Assembly (NCBI GenBank): GCA_902788275.1
Contig: CADAJV010000008.1
Location: forward strand, 1-44,897
From: an uncultured Bacteroidales bacterium
GTDB taxonomy: Bacteria; Bacteroidota; Bacteroidia; Bacteroidales; Bacteroidaceae
DNA: 44,897 nucleotides
Direction of reading: 5' to 3'
The translations under genes and the position numbers were made by a program. The notes below the pieces were generated by a model. The model searched no databases, was not told the origin of the DNA, and saw only the letters and a program-made list of their open reading frames with translations. Each line of letters begins with the position of its first letter. Within the stretch, counting starts at the first letter, position 1. Positions 15,933 to 24,433 of the stretch are shown piece by piece.

Positions 15933-17870
15933 TTATTTTTTTTGCTCCTTGCTTCCTTTCTGTCCCCACTGTTTGGCTCGCTCGGCATTACGGTTTTGTA
16001 TTTTCTTTTCCTTGTCGGGTTTCTGCTTGGTTATCTCTGAGGGTTTCTGCATGATCAGGGGCGTGCGCATAAGATCCCACTCCTGCTCTTGGTCCCACTT
16101 GGCGCGTAGGGTGATAGGTGAGGGGAAGTAATAGACTTCTTCAGGCAGACGGTCGTCACTATAGTTGCCTTCATCCCATTGGCCGTTGCCGTTGCGGTCG
16201 ATAAAAGCGCGCATATAGTAGGTGCCTGGCTTGACGAAGAAGAAGTTGGCCCTGCCACCCTCGGTGCGCTGTATGCGCACGGCGTTGTCATTCTTATTGA
16301 GCAACTCTACGATGGTCATGGTGTCGCTACGTCCCAGGATGGTGGCGGTGAAGGTGCAGTATTTGTCGAGCGATGGTATGGTGAAGCGCTGTTCTATCCT
16401 CTGCGACACCTTGCCATAGATGCTTACCAGCGCGGCTGAATCGACTCGCAACAGATATTGCTGCTCGGGGCGCCATTCGCCGTAGAGTACATACTCCATG
16501 GGACTGTCCCCAAAGGGCTCCAGTTCGCATGGGGCGGGCAGATAGAGAGTGTCCTCCTTTATATATAGGTGGAACTTGGCCGTGTCAACGGTGAGTAGGG
16601 GCTCGGGGCTACGGAAGTGGATGTTGTCGTAGAGGTCTAGCGAGCTGCTGCCATTGACGGTGAGGTTCAGGGGCTCAGGAGGCATCTCTGTTTGATATGC
16701 CTTGCCTTTCTTCTTGAGTTTTTCCTGCTTTTGTTCCCACTCCTTATAGACCTCTTGCTCCATCTTGAGCTGGCGACTGCGCGGCAGACGCGAAACGAAT
16801 TCCAGTGTGTCGGTGCGCTCCACCAGAATGCCCGCAGAGTCGTTCTCCATATATGTCAGGGTGGCCAGCAGGGTGTCAGTGTGGACTAGGGTAGTGTCGC
16901 TTATCCAGTAGGTGATGGTGTCGTTCTTGGCAGAGTATTGGGCCACCAGCTTGCTGTCATCGAAGTTGATACCTTTTACTATGGGCTTTTCTGCACAGGG
17001 TGCCGTGAAATAGATGTCAAAATGTTCGGGCACTTTGCGCTCGGCCTTGAGCAGGTGGCGGTCGAGGGTGCTCTCGCTGAATGCCAGCAACACTATGTCA
17101 TCAGGGACGAAATGGGTGTACTTTATCATTCTGACGGAGTCGATATGGGTGGAATCTCGCCAGATGGTATCGGCTCTCTGGTCGGGGAAGGAGCACGGAG
17201 TTATGAGGCGGTGACTGAAGGCGAGCATCTCACTTTTCTGGCCGAAGGTATAGTCTCCGTCATTATCCTGCAGGGCGTATATGCGGAAATTGCCTGGTGC
17301 TATGCCTCTGATGGTAAACTCGCCACTGCCGTTGGTGCGGGCCATGCGGTCGAAGGGCTTATGGGTGAAGGCCTGCGCGGTGGTGTCGCTGTGCAAGCCT
17401 ACCAAGATGCCTTTGACTGGTTCCAGGTTGCGGGCGTTGAGCACCTTGCCGCTTACCTCCATCTGGTTTATGCTGTCGCCGGTGGAGAAGGTATAGGTGT
17501 ATTTGCCCATGGGGTTACCCTCGTTGTTATCGACTATGGCATCACCAAAGTCTATGGTGTAGGTGGTGTTGGCCTTGAGGGTGTCGATGAGCTTGATTTT
17601 TATGCGGTGTCCGTTGGCGGAAATCTCGGGCTGGTTGAGTTGCGGGGGTGAAACGACTATCTTGTCGGAGGCGTTTTCCAGCTTTATGTATTCGTTGAAA
17701 ATTATCTCTATTGTCTTGGGGGTTGCCCCTGTTGCTCCCTCTGCAGGACTGGCACCCACCACTTGAGGCGGTGTCTCGTCGTAGGGACCTCCGTCGGGCG
17801 TGCCGGGGCGGGCGCAGCCTATGAGCAGTGTTGCGCTAAGTATAAGTAGTATTTTTTGTGCAGCCCTCAT
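15933..17870 (-). CDS. Ig-like (Big_5) domain lipoprotein
   Basis: 645 aa. The lipobox LLIGC places the lipidated cysteine at C19. The segment after it (ETPPQVVGASPAEGATGATP, then IEIIFNEYIKL, about 31-125) is an SbsA/Big_5 Ig-like domain. Next comes a prealbumin-like segment (VSGKVLNARNLEPVKGILVGL, about 137-157), then long beta-rich sequence. The C-terminus is basic and Lys/Gln rich. It is probably an outer-membrane lipoprotein of unknown role. It follows the GH3 gene by 15 bases and precedes DUF3108 by 4 bases; this GH3 / Ig-lipoprotein / DUF3108 order is a recurring Bacteroidales set as far as I recall. Confidence 0.85.
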   Translation of the reverse strand: MRAAQKILLILSATLLIGCARPGTPDGGPYDETPPQVVGASPAEGATGATPKTIEIIFNEYIKLENASDKIVVSPPQLNQPEISANGHRIKIKLIDTLKANTTYTIDFGDAIVDNNEGNPMGKYTYTFSTGDSINQMEVSGKVLNARNLEPVKGILVGLHSDTTAQAFTHKPFDRMARTNGSGEFTIRGIAPGNFRIYALQDNDGDYTFGQKSEMLAFSHRLITPCSFPDQRADTIWRDSTHIDSVRMIKYTHFVPDDIVLLAFSESTLDRHLLKAERKVPEHFDIYFTAPCAEKPIVKGINFDDSKLVAQYSAKNDTITYWISDTTLVHTDTLLATLTYMENDSAGILVERTDTLEFVSRLPRSRQLKMEQEVYKEWEQKQEKLKKKGKAYQTEMPPEPLNLTVNGSSSLDLYDNIHFRSPEPLLTVDTAKFHLYIKEDTLYLPAPCELEPFGDSPMEYVLYGEWRPEQQYLLRVDSAALVSIYGKVSQRIEQRFTIPSLDKYCTFTATILGRSDTMTIVELLNKNDNAVRIQRTEGGRANFFFVKPGTYYMRAFIDRNGNGQWDEGNYSDDRLPEEVYYFPSPITLRAKWDQEQEWDLMRTPLIMQKPSEITKQKPDKEKKIQNRNAERAKQWGQKGSKEQKK

Positions 17871-17885
17871 CTTCTGCCAGAGTAT

Positions 17886-19397
17886 TTATTTGTCAATCAA
17901 GGCTAGCACTTCTTCAGCTATCTTGCGGTCGTTGCAAAGGCGTGGCACCTTGTGCTGGCCTCCCAGCTTGCCCTTGCTCTTGAGCCAGCGGTCGAAGAGT
18001 CCGCTGGGGGCCACAATTATCTCCAGTGGCTGAAGGGTGATATCTTTATAGCGTTTGGCTTCATAGTCGGAGTTGATGTGTTGCAGGGCTTGGTCCAGCA
18101 CTTCGGCAAAATGGTCAATCTCATCGGGCTGTTTGCGGAAATCTATAATCCATTGGTGGCGACATTTGCCGTTTGCGTCCATAAACACGGGCGCAGCGGT
18201 GTACTCTGCCACTTCTGCCCCGGTTTTAGCGCAGGCCTCCATCAGCCCCTTTTCGGCATTGTCAACTATCAATTCCTCGCCGAAGGCATTGATAAAGCTC
18301 TTGGTTCTGCCGCTTATGAAGAATTTGTAGGGCTTCAGTTGGGTGAACTTTACGGTGTCACCTATCTGGTAGCGCCACAGGCCGCTGGTGGTGGTGATGA
18401 CCATGGCGTAGTTGCGCCCGGTTTCCACTTCCCACAGGGGCACTGCCTTGGGGTTGTCGATGCCTACTTCCTCCAGGGGAATAAACTCATAGAAAACGCC
18501 CAGGTTGGTTAGCAATAGCATGGCTAAATCCTGCGGATCGTTTTGTACTCCAAAAAATCCCTCGCTGGCGTTGTAGGTCTCCATGTAGTGCATCTTAGGC
18601 GAGGAAATGATTTCCTTGTATCGTTCGCGGTAGGGTGTGAAGGCTACGCCGCCGTGAAAAAACACCTCTAGGTTTGGCCATATAGCAGAGATGTCCTGCT
18701 TGCCCGTAATCTCCTGCAACCTGGTGAGCACTGATAGCATCCATGATGGCACGCCGCTGATATTGGTGATATTTTTACCCATAGCCTCGCGGGCTATGCG
18801 GTCACGTTTCACCTCAAAATCGCTGAGAAGGGCTGTCTCTTTCTTAGGAATACGCACAAGGTTGGCCAGGGGACTGATATTCTCTATTAAGATGGCGCTA
18901 AGGTCGCCCACCAGGCTCTCCCTGACGTCGTAGTTCTGCTCATGGCTGCCGCCCAAGATGAGGGCGCGCCCGTCAAAAAGGCGGCTCTCTGGATTGTTGT
19001 GCAGATAGTAGGTCACTACGCACTCGCTTCCCTTGTAGTGTGTGTCTTTCAGGCCTTGCCTGCTTACAGGGATAAACTTACTCTTGTCGTTGGTGGTGCC
19101 GGAGGATTTGGCGTACCATTTTACCTTGCCGGGCCATAGCACATCTTTCTCGCCGTGGCGCATACGGTCTATGTAGCCCTTCAGTTCTTCATAGGTGCTC
19201 ACTGGCACATGGCGGCGAAAGTCGTCATAGTTCTTGATGGCATCGAAGTGATGGCTGCGGCCCCACTCGGTGTTGACGGCCTGGTGCACCATGCTCATCA
19301 GCAGGTCTTGCTGCTCCTGGTCAGCGTTAAGCTCGCTGTGGCGCAACTGCTCGTATTTCTTCTTGAAGATTGGTCTTGCAAGGGAGGTAATGCCCAT
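17886..19397 (-). CDS. GH3 auxin-responsive-family protein (ANL-type adenylating enzyme)
   Basis: 503 aa. The nucleotide-binding signature YAKSSGTTNDKSKFIP (about 92-107) and YNASEGFFGVQ (about 280) are those of GH3 acyl-acid amido synthetases, with GLWRYQIGDTVKF further on. In plants these conjugate amino acids to hormones; in Bacteroidetes the acid and acceptor are unknown. It is the first gene of a three-gene unit with the Ig-like lipoprotein and DUF3108. Confidence 0.92.
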   Translation of the reverse strand: MGITSLARPIFKKKYEQLRHSELNADQEQQDLLMSMVHQAVNTEWGRSHHFDAIKNYDDFRRHVPVSTYEELKGYIDRMRHGEKDVLWPGKVKWYAKSSGTTNDKSKFIPVSRQGLKDTHYKGSECVVTYYLHNNPESRLFDGRALILGGSHEQNYDVRESLVGDLSAILIENISPLANLVRIPKKETALLSDFEVKRDRIAREAMGKNITNISGVPSWMLSVLTRLQEITGKQDISAIWPNLEVFFHGGVAFTPYRERYKEIISSPKMHYMETYNASEGFFGVQNDPQDLAMLLLTNLGVFYEFIPLEEVGIDNPKAVPLWEVETGRNYAMVITTTSGLWRYQIGDTVKFTQLKPYKFFISGRTKSFINAFGEELIVDNAEKGLMEACAKTGAEVAEYTAAPVFMDANGKCRHQWIIDFRKQPDEIDHFAEVLDQALQHINSDYEAKRYKDITLQPLEIIVAPSGLFDRWLKSKGKLGGQHKVPRLCNDRKIAEEVLALIDK

Positions 19398-19426
19398 AAT
19401 AATACATGGATTTAATTTGTTGACGG

Positions 19427-19434
19427 CAAATTTA
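19427..19434 (-). promoter_or_regulatory. -7 box of the GH3 unit
   Basis: Minus strand TAAATTTG (perfect TAnnTTTG), 30 bases before the GH3 ATG. Confidence 0.65.
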
Positions 19435-19534
19435 CAAACAATAATTCAAACCGCCTATCCTATGCGGAATGAAACAGCAGCTAAACAACCTTTTTTCACA
19501 AATAGGACCACCTTTTATTATTATAGCGGCAACT

Positions 19535-19774
19535 TTAGGGTACGGGGTCATAGCCGCTGCCTCCCCAGGGATGACAGCGAAGCAGTCGTCGCAAGGCAAG
19601 CCATAGTCCCTTCAGTGGGCCATGTTTGCGCAGTGCCTCAACAGCATACTGCGAACAAGTGGGGGTGAAGCGGCATGATGACGGAGTGAGCGGCGAGATA
19701 CATTTCTGGTAGAAGCGTATGGGCTGTATTAGCAACCACGCCAATGCGGAGGATATTGTATGCAGAAATTTCAC
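19535..19774 (-). CDS. yidD: Membrane protein insertion efficiency factor YidD
   Basis: 79 aa. The family hallmark, [15 protein letters not shown] then [15 protein letters not shown] with its conserved cysteines, is followed by [12 protein letters not shown]. YidD is a small amphipathic inner-membrane protein that assists YidC-dependent insertion. It lies 7 bases after rnpA, the usual bacterial arrangement, and is the last gene of the metK cluster. Confidence 0.96.
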   Translation of the reverse strand: MKFLHTISSALAWLLIQPIRFYQKCISPLTPSSCRFTPTCSQYAVEALRKHGPLKGLWLALRRLLRCHPWGGSGYDPVP

Positions 19775-19781
19775 AAGTTTA

Positions 19782-20207
19782 CTATTCGATGACTCTCTTT
19801 TCTGTCTTTGGCGGAGCGTATTTTTCTTCTATAGAATCAAGTATTTCCTTCATAGCCTCAAAAACGTCGTTGGTAGCGGCAGGGGTATCGCTGAGCCACA
19901 CAAAGGCAATGTGCATCCTTTTGCCGAGGCTGAGCAGGGCATCACTCAGCGGCTGGTGCTGCAGGCGGAAAGCTTCCCTCACCTGGCGCTTGACGCGGTT
20001 GCGGTCAACGGCGTGACGCAGTCGTTTTTTGGCTACCGACACCAACACTTTTATTGCAGGCTCGCTCTTGCCCTCTGCCTCTGCAGGGCGCAACTGATAA
20101 ATTGCGCGCAGCGGCATTATTTGAATACTACTGCTACGTCCGCGCTCAAAGAGATGTTCTATTTCTTTGAGCGAGGTAATTCGTTCTGTCTTGTGGAACT
20201 GGGGCAT
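19782..20207 (-). CDS. rnpA: Ribonuclease P protein component
   Basis: 141 aa, basic, with the RNR signature [13 protein letters not shown] at about 78-90 and the upstream [17 protein letters not shown] strand/helix. It binds the RNase P RNA and the tRNA leader. Here it is not next to rpmH, its common partner elsewhere, but between hemD and yidD, 12 bases from hemD. Confidence 0.95.
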   Translation of the reverse strand: MPQFHKTERITSLKEIEHLFERGRSSSIQIMPLRAIYQLRPAEAEGKSEPAIKVLVSVAKKRLRHAVDRNRVKRQVREAFRLQHQPLSDALLSLGKRMHIAFVWLSDTPAATNDVFEAMKEILDSIEEKYAPPKTEKRVIE

Positions 20208-20219
20208 AGCGTTATGCCA

Positions 20220-20966
20220 CTATTTCTTTTTCTGGCTTTCCAGGTAGCGGTCTATTTCCCCTGCCATGGACAGACCTTGGCCCTGCACTGCCTTGATGTC
20301 CACGCGGAAGCCAAGCTCTTCCAGTTTGCTGGCAGTTTTCTCGCCAAAGCAGGCAAACACGGTGTCACCCTGTTTATAGTCGGGGTAATTGTCGAGGAGT
20401 GACTTGGCTCCACTGGGGGTAAAGAATACCACCATGTCATAGTCAAAGGGCTGGCTCTTGTCAAGCTCTACGCTAACAGTGCGATACATCACGCAGTCGG
20501 TGTGCTGAATGCCCTTGCTGTCAAGCAGCTGCGAAATCTCCTTGTTGTGGACATCGCTTTGCGGGATAAGAAATTTCTCTTTCTTATGCTTCTGCATTAC
20601 CTCTACCAGGTCGGGTGTCAGGCCGCTCTTGCCAAAAAATATCTTGCGCTTGCGATACTGCACGTATTGCTGCACATAGAGCGATACATGCTGCGAGATA
20701 AAGAAGTACTTCATGTCTTCCGGTAGCTTGATGCGCATATCCTTACACAGCGAGAAGAAGTGGTCGATGGCCTGCTTGGAGTTAAACACTATTGCAGTGT
20801 GGCTGAGGATATCAACCTTCTGGGCGCGAATCTCGCGAGGGGTGAGGCGCTGTACGCTAATCAGCGATTGGAAATCGATGCTTACGCCGTATTTCTTGGG
20901 AAGTTCCAGATAGGGGGACTTGGCAGAAGATGGCTTAGGTTGGGAAACAAGAATCTTCTTTATCAT
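20220..20966 (-). CDS. hemD: Uroporphyrinogen-III synthase
   Basis: 248 aa with the two-lobed HemD pattern: IKKILVSQP at the start, TAIVFNSKQAIDHFF (first lobe), MVVFFTPSGAKSLLDNY and VFACFGEKTASKLEELGF (second lobe). HemD sequences are very divergent, so the call rests on these signatures plus the neighbours DUF4271 and rnpA. It cyclises hydroxymethylbilane in tetrapyrrole synthesis. No other hem gene is adjacent. Confidence 0.85.
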   Translation of the reverse strand: MIKKILVSQPKPSSAKSPYLELPKKYGVSIDFQSLISVQRLTPREIRAQKVDILSHTAIVFNSKQAIDHFFSLCKDMRIKLPEDMKYFFISQHVSLYVQQYVQYRKRKIFFGKSGLTPDLVEVMQKHKKEKFLIPQSDVHNKEISQLLDSKGIQHTDCVMYRTVSVELDKSQPFDYDMVVFFTPSGAKSLLDNYPDYKQGDTVFACFGEKTASKLEELGFRVDIKAVQGQGLSMAGEIDRYLESQKKK

Positions 20967-21028
20967 TTTTCAAACTGTCGTTCTTTTGCACAATCGAAAT
21001 TGCGTATGTTAGAACTTTACATTTTTTA

Positions 21029-21886
21029 TTATATAACCAGAAACTCGTTTGTTGCGACAAGCAATTCCCAAAGAAAAAACAAAGGGAGCAGTTCCAGTGC
21101 GCAAAAGTACAAAATTGTAGGGAATAGGCCAAGCACGGAAGTAAAAAAGATTTGTTTGGTTTTATACAGGACTAGCATTTCGGCAAGGGCGATAATGGAA
21201 AGCGTTGCGCAAATGCAAACCGAGGGTGGCAAATCGAAGTACAAAATCACCATCAGCAATGGCAGCAAAATTATGGCTTTTCCGAATGCTATCAAGTTGT
21301 AGCTGCGCATCCATGTCTGCCGTTTGTCTGTATCAAAAAAGGTCCAGTTAAAAAGGTTAAACACTCCGTACTTGTAGGCAAAGTAGATGAGCAGCACACC
21401 CATGTTGGCCAGTAGGAGGATATAGGGTGACAGGATGGTAATGCGGTCTGCCATCTGGTGGCTAAAAAAGGTGAAGCACAGCAGGCTAAGTACTATGCTT
21501 TCCAATAGCACTACAAACAGCTGATCCTTTATCTCGCCTTCTGATTTGAGTGAGAAGTCCTCGCTCCTGTCGCGCAGACGGAAGAAGTTTTTCACTTGCA
21601 TAGCCAGGGCGTGCATTGACCTGCATACCACGAAGGCGCCCATAAAGAGGCAAAGCATCAGTGTAGCAGTAACCACCACGTCATTGCTCAGCCGATAGGG
21701 CACGGGCTCGCCGCTCACGCCAACCATGCGGATGGCGCTGTCACCATTTGCCCATTGGCTACCGCTGAAGAACCCCATGCGGTCGGCTATCGGGTAGTGA
21801 GCCGTCACGCTGTCAACCTGTGGCATAGTGTCGGGAAGAGCAGCGTTGTCAGTCTGCACCGTGCTATCTGTGGCAAGTGTCTTCAC
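21029..21886 (-). CDS. DUF4271 membrane protein
   Basis: 285 aa. A soluble N-terminus (about 1-70) is followed by about six to seven transmembrane segments, including VVVTATLMLCLFMGAFVV, SIVLSLLCFTFF and ILLLANMGVLLIYFAYKYG. DUF4271 proteins are specific to Bacteroidetes and commonly sit directly upstream of hemD, as here. Function unknown. Confidence 0.85.
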   Translation of the reverse strand: MKTLATDSTVQTDNAALPDTMPQVDSVTAHYPIADRMGFFSGSQWANGDSAIRMVGVSGEPVPYRLSNDVVVTATLMLCLFMGAFVVCRSMHALAMQVKNFFRLRDRSEDFSLKSEGEIKDQLFVVLLESIVLSLLCFTFFSHQMADRITILSPYILLLANMGVLLIYFAYKYGVFNLFNWTFFDTDKRQTWMRSYNLIAFGKAIILLPLLMVILYFDLPPSVCICATLSIIALAEMLVLYKTKQIFFTSVLGLFPTILYFCALELLPLFFLWELLVATNEFLVI

Positions 21887-21920
21887 AATTTTTTTTAACT
21901 CTGAAATCCTTGTGTTTCTC

Positions 21921-22463
21921 TTATTCTCTTAAAAGCGTCAGCAGCTCGTCAACGCTGCGGATCACGGTCCATAGGACCTCGTCGCCCTTGTAGCGAAGAA
22001 AGCGCTCTTCATGGCAATGGCGAAGCCATGCTTCCAGATGGTCGTAATAGCCATCTTGATTGAGAATAATGATGGGCTTGGCAAACTGACCTAGCTGCTT
22101 CTGGGTCACGGTTTCAAAAAGTTCCTCCATGGTGCCCAGCCCACCAGGCAGCACCAGCACGGCATCGCAACAGTCTCTAAACTTCTGCTTACGCTCGGCC
22201 ATGTCTTTGGTTATTACCACCTCATCAAGTCCCGGGCGCAGCCATCCTTTATCAACCATAAACTGCGGGATGATGCCCACCACTTTGCCGCCGGCATCCT
22301 TGCAGCCGTCGCTGCTGGCACCCATCAGGCCCTCACTGCCGGCACCGTTCACGAGCGTCCATCCGTGCTCTGCACACAGCTGGCCTACCTTATAGGCAAC
22401 CTGCTTATATTTCTTGTCTATCAGTGCGCTCGACGCGCAGTAAACGCATAGACTCTTGCTCAT
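21921..22463 (-). CDS. LOG-family (TIGR00730) Rossmann protein, probable nucleotide 5'-monophosphate phosphoribohydrolase
   Basis: 180 aa. The signature LPGGLGTMEELFE (about 105-117) and the GSEGLMGA nucleotide-binding turn (about 42-49) define the LOG family. These enzymes cleave the N-glycosidic bond of nucleoside (including cytokinin) monophosphates; bacterial members are often annotated as lysine decarboxylase-like by error. It starts 27 bases after metK. Confidence 0.93.
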   Translation of the reverse strand: MSKSLCVYCASSALIDKKYKQVAYKVGQLCAEHGWTLVNGAGSEGLMGASSDGCKDAGGKVVGIIPQFMVDKGWLRPGLDEVVITKDMAERKQKFRDCCDAVLVLPGGLGTMEELFETVTQKQLGQFAKPIIILNQDGYYDHLEAWLRHCHEERFLRYKGDEVLWTVIRSVDELLTLLRE

Positions 22464-22490
22464 AGTCTTTTTTATTGAAAATTGATTTTT

Positions 22491-23804
22491 TCAAAGATTA
22501 AACGCTTTCTTGATGTCGTCCACGCGGTCCAGTTTCTCCCAGGTAAATAGCTCTACCTCAATGTCCAGTTCCTTGGGGCCGTTGGCTGCCTTGCCGTTGT
22601 TGTAGCGGCTGGTGAAGTGTTTTATTATTTTTTGCGGCTCGCGTCCCATATGGCCGTAGGCGGCAGTCTCCTCATAGATAGGCTTGCGCAGCTGCAGGTC
22701 ACGGATGATTCCGTTAGGTGTCAGACTGAACAGTTGCTTTACCTTCTCGGCTATCTCACCGTCGCTCATGCTCACATGGCTCTTGCCGTAGGTGTCAACA
22801 AACACGCTTACGGGCTTTGCCTCGCCAATAGCGTAGCTCAACTGCACCAGCATCTCGTCGCTCACGCCGGCGGCCACCATGTTTTTGGCAATATGGCGTG
22901 CAGCGTAGGCTGCCGAGCGGTCCACCTTGCTGGGGTCTTTACCTGAGAAGGCGCCGCCGCCGTGTGTACCCCTGCCACCATAAGTGTCCACTATTATTTT
23001 GCGGCCCGTGAGGCCTGTGTCGCCGTGAGGCCCGCCAATCACGAATTTACCCGTGGGGTTTACCAAATAGCGCGGTTCCTCGGTAAACAGGCGGCTTACC
23101 TCGGGGTCGTTCAGCTCCCTCATAACTCTCGGCATGAGTATGGTTTTCACATCCTGCTCAATCCTTTCCTGCATCTGCTTGTCGGCCTTGGCCTGGTCGC
23201 CGCCGCACTGGTCGGCAGTGATAAACTCATCGTGTTGGGTACTTACCACGATGGTGTTCACGCGCTCGGGGCGGCCATCGTTGCTATATTGTACAGTCAC
23301 CTGACTCTTCGAGTCGGGGCGCAGGTACTTCATTTCGCGCCCCTCCTTACGTATGGCGGCCAGCGTCTGCATGATGCTGTGGGCCAGGCTTAGGGGCAGG
23401 GGCATGTAGTTCTTAGTCTCGTTGGTGGCATAGCCGAACATCATGCCCTGGTCGCCGGCGCCCTGAGCTTCCTCAGTCTCGCGACTCACTCCGCGATTGA
23501 TGTCTTGACTCTGCTCGTGCACGGCATTGAGTACACCGCAGCTGTCGGCGTCAAAGCAGTATTCCGACTTAGTGTAACCAATGCGTCTGATAGTTTCGCG
23601 CGCCACCAGCGGAATGTCGATATAGGCGTCAGAACTAACCTCGCCGGCCACAATTACCTGACCGGTGGTCACCAATGTCTCGCATGCCACGTGAGACTGA
23701 GGGTCATAGGCCAGCAGCTTGTCAAGCACGGCATCGCTTATCTGGTCGGCCACCTTGTCGGGATGGCCTTCGCTTACGGATTCAGAAGTAAATAAGTAAC
23801 TCAT
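22491..23804 (-). CDS. metK: S-adenosylmethionine synthase
   Basis: 437 aa, slightly longer than E. coli MetK, as in other Bacteroidetes. N-terminal [37 protein letters not shown] (about 116-131) and the P-loop-like [19 protein letters not shown] (about 281) are all present. It makes SAM from methionine and ATP. It is the first gene of a tight cluster with LOG, DUF4271, hemD, rnpA and yidD (gaps of 7 to 62 bases). The leader carries a SAM-II-like element, so the product probably represses its own expression. Confidence 0.97.
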   Translation of the reverse strand: MSYLFTSESVSEGHPDKVADQISDAVLDKLLAYDPQSHVACETLVTTGQVIVAGEVSSDAYIDIPLVARETIRRIGYTKSEYCFDADSCGVLNAVHEQSQDINRGVSRETEEAQGAGDQGMMFGYATNETKNYMPLPLSLAHSIMQTLAAIRKEGREMKYLRPDSKSQVTVQYSNDGRPERVNTIVVSTQHDEFITADQCGGDQAKADKQMQERIEQDVKTILMPRVMRELNDPEVSRLFTEEPRYLVNPTGKFVIGGPHGDTGLTGRKIIVDTYGGRGTHGGGAFSGKDPSKVDRSAAYAARHIAKNMVAAGVSDEMLVQLSYAIGEAKPVSVFVDTYGKSHVSMSDGEIAEKVKQLFSLTPNGIIRDLQLRKPIYEETAAYGHMGREPQKIIKHFTSRYNNGKAANGPKELDIEVELFTWEKLDRVDDIKKAFNL

Positions 23805-23856
23805 CTTTTATACCTTTTAATAATTATACATAGCGCAGTATAGAAGATAGAGAGAG

Positions 23857-23909
23857 CCGTGTTTTAGCATTTTTTCCAGTGGTTGCAATCAGCACAAATC
23901 TGTCCACTT
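23857..23909 (-). promoter_or_regulatory. SAM-II-type riboswitch candidate in the metK leader
   Basis: The 53-nt minus-strand RNA starts AAGUGGACAGAUUUG. P1 is AGUGG (23904-23908) with CCACU (23878-23882). Loop 1 holds GAUUU and ends in AUUGCAA (23883-23889). After P1 comes an A-rich linker, then GCUAAAA (23862-23868) and CACGG. GUG of loop 1 (23893-23895) can pair with the tail CAC (23859-23861), giving the H-type pseudoknot. As I recall the crystallised marine SAM-II RNA (52 nt), GAUUU, AUUGCAA and GCUAAAA are the same in order and spacing while the stems differ, i.e. covary. The element begins about 10 nt after the predicted transcription start. The gene downstream, metK, is the expected target class. 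Confidence 0.85.
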
Positions 23910-23924
23910 CTAAACTTTGCCGTG

Positions 23925-23956
23925 CAAAGGTAGTGCAAACCGAGAGAAAAACCAAA
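23925..23956 (-). promoter_or_regulatory. Promoter of the metK cluster
   Basis: Minus strand TTTG (23953-23956), a 20-base spacer and TACCTTTG (23925-23932). Both boxes match the Bacteroidetes primary sigma consensus. The predicted start is near 23918, giving a leader of about 115 nt. Confidence 0.8.
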
Positions 23957-24433
23957 TTTTATTTGTGTTTTTCCGAGACGTTTCCTATCTGGACTCGCAA
24001 ATAGTAAGGCAAAGAATGCAATTTGAGAGAAATCTTTTTGTTAGGCAATAATATAGATGTTGGCACAGATAACACTACCTGCGAAATGGTCATACGCACC
24101 TGTTACTGTTAAGTTTATATCATACGCCCCTGTCGCTTCGCGACACCCCCTCTATCTTAGAGGGGGAGCCGTCTCCTTGCCATCAAAAGCAGAACGGCTT
24201 GCAAGCTCTCCCTCTAAGATAGAGGGAGTACCCCGAAGGGGGGAGGGCGTATGAAAGTAACTATGAAAGCAGAACGGCTTGCGGTAGAGCAGTTCGCGAT
24301 GCCTGCGGCATTCTTAGAGGGGGGGGCGGCTCCCTGTTTTTCTTGCACTTACATACAGCAGAATGGTGTACAGATCCATCCTCTTTCTGAAATAGAGGAG
24401 TGTAAGAGTTACGCCTTCTTTTCTTCGCGTATG
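23957..24433. other. Intergenic region with palindromic repeats, no gene seen
   Basis: Between the metK promoter and the end of the ThiF-like gene there is no coding sequence. The stretch holds a degenerate CATACGCACC end (about 24091), the 24121-24253 inverted-repeat element, and after it a second copy of GAAAGCAGAACGGCTTGC (also present inside the element). A weak CCTCT/AGAGG hairpin near 24380-24400 may end the ThiF-like transcript. Confidence 0.7.
24121..24253. repeat. 133-bp inverted-repeat element with CATACGCCC ends
   Basis: The ends read CATACGCCC and GGGCGTATG. Each arm holds two further small hairpins: TGTCGC/GCGACA and CCTCTATCTTAGAGG on the left, CCCCTTCGGGG and CCCTCTATCTTAGAGGG on the right. 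The middle carries AAAGCAGAACGGCTTGC. It encodes nothing and resembles a REP/BIME or MITE-like unit. A related single arm lies at 10267. Confidence 0.8.

Noticed and set aside
15929-15988. N-terminal extension of the DUF3108 protein from 15988
   Set aside because: It overlaps the upstream lipoprotein gene and places 20 hydrophilic residues ahead of a normal signal peptide.
23957-24433. Insertion sequence
   Set aside because: Inverted ends are present but there is no transposase; it is a non-coding palindromic repeat.
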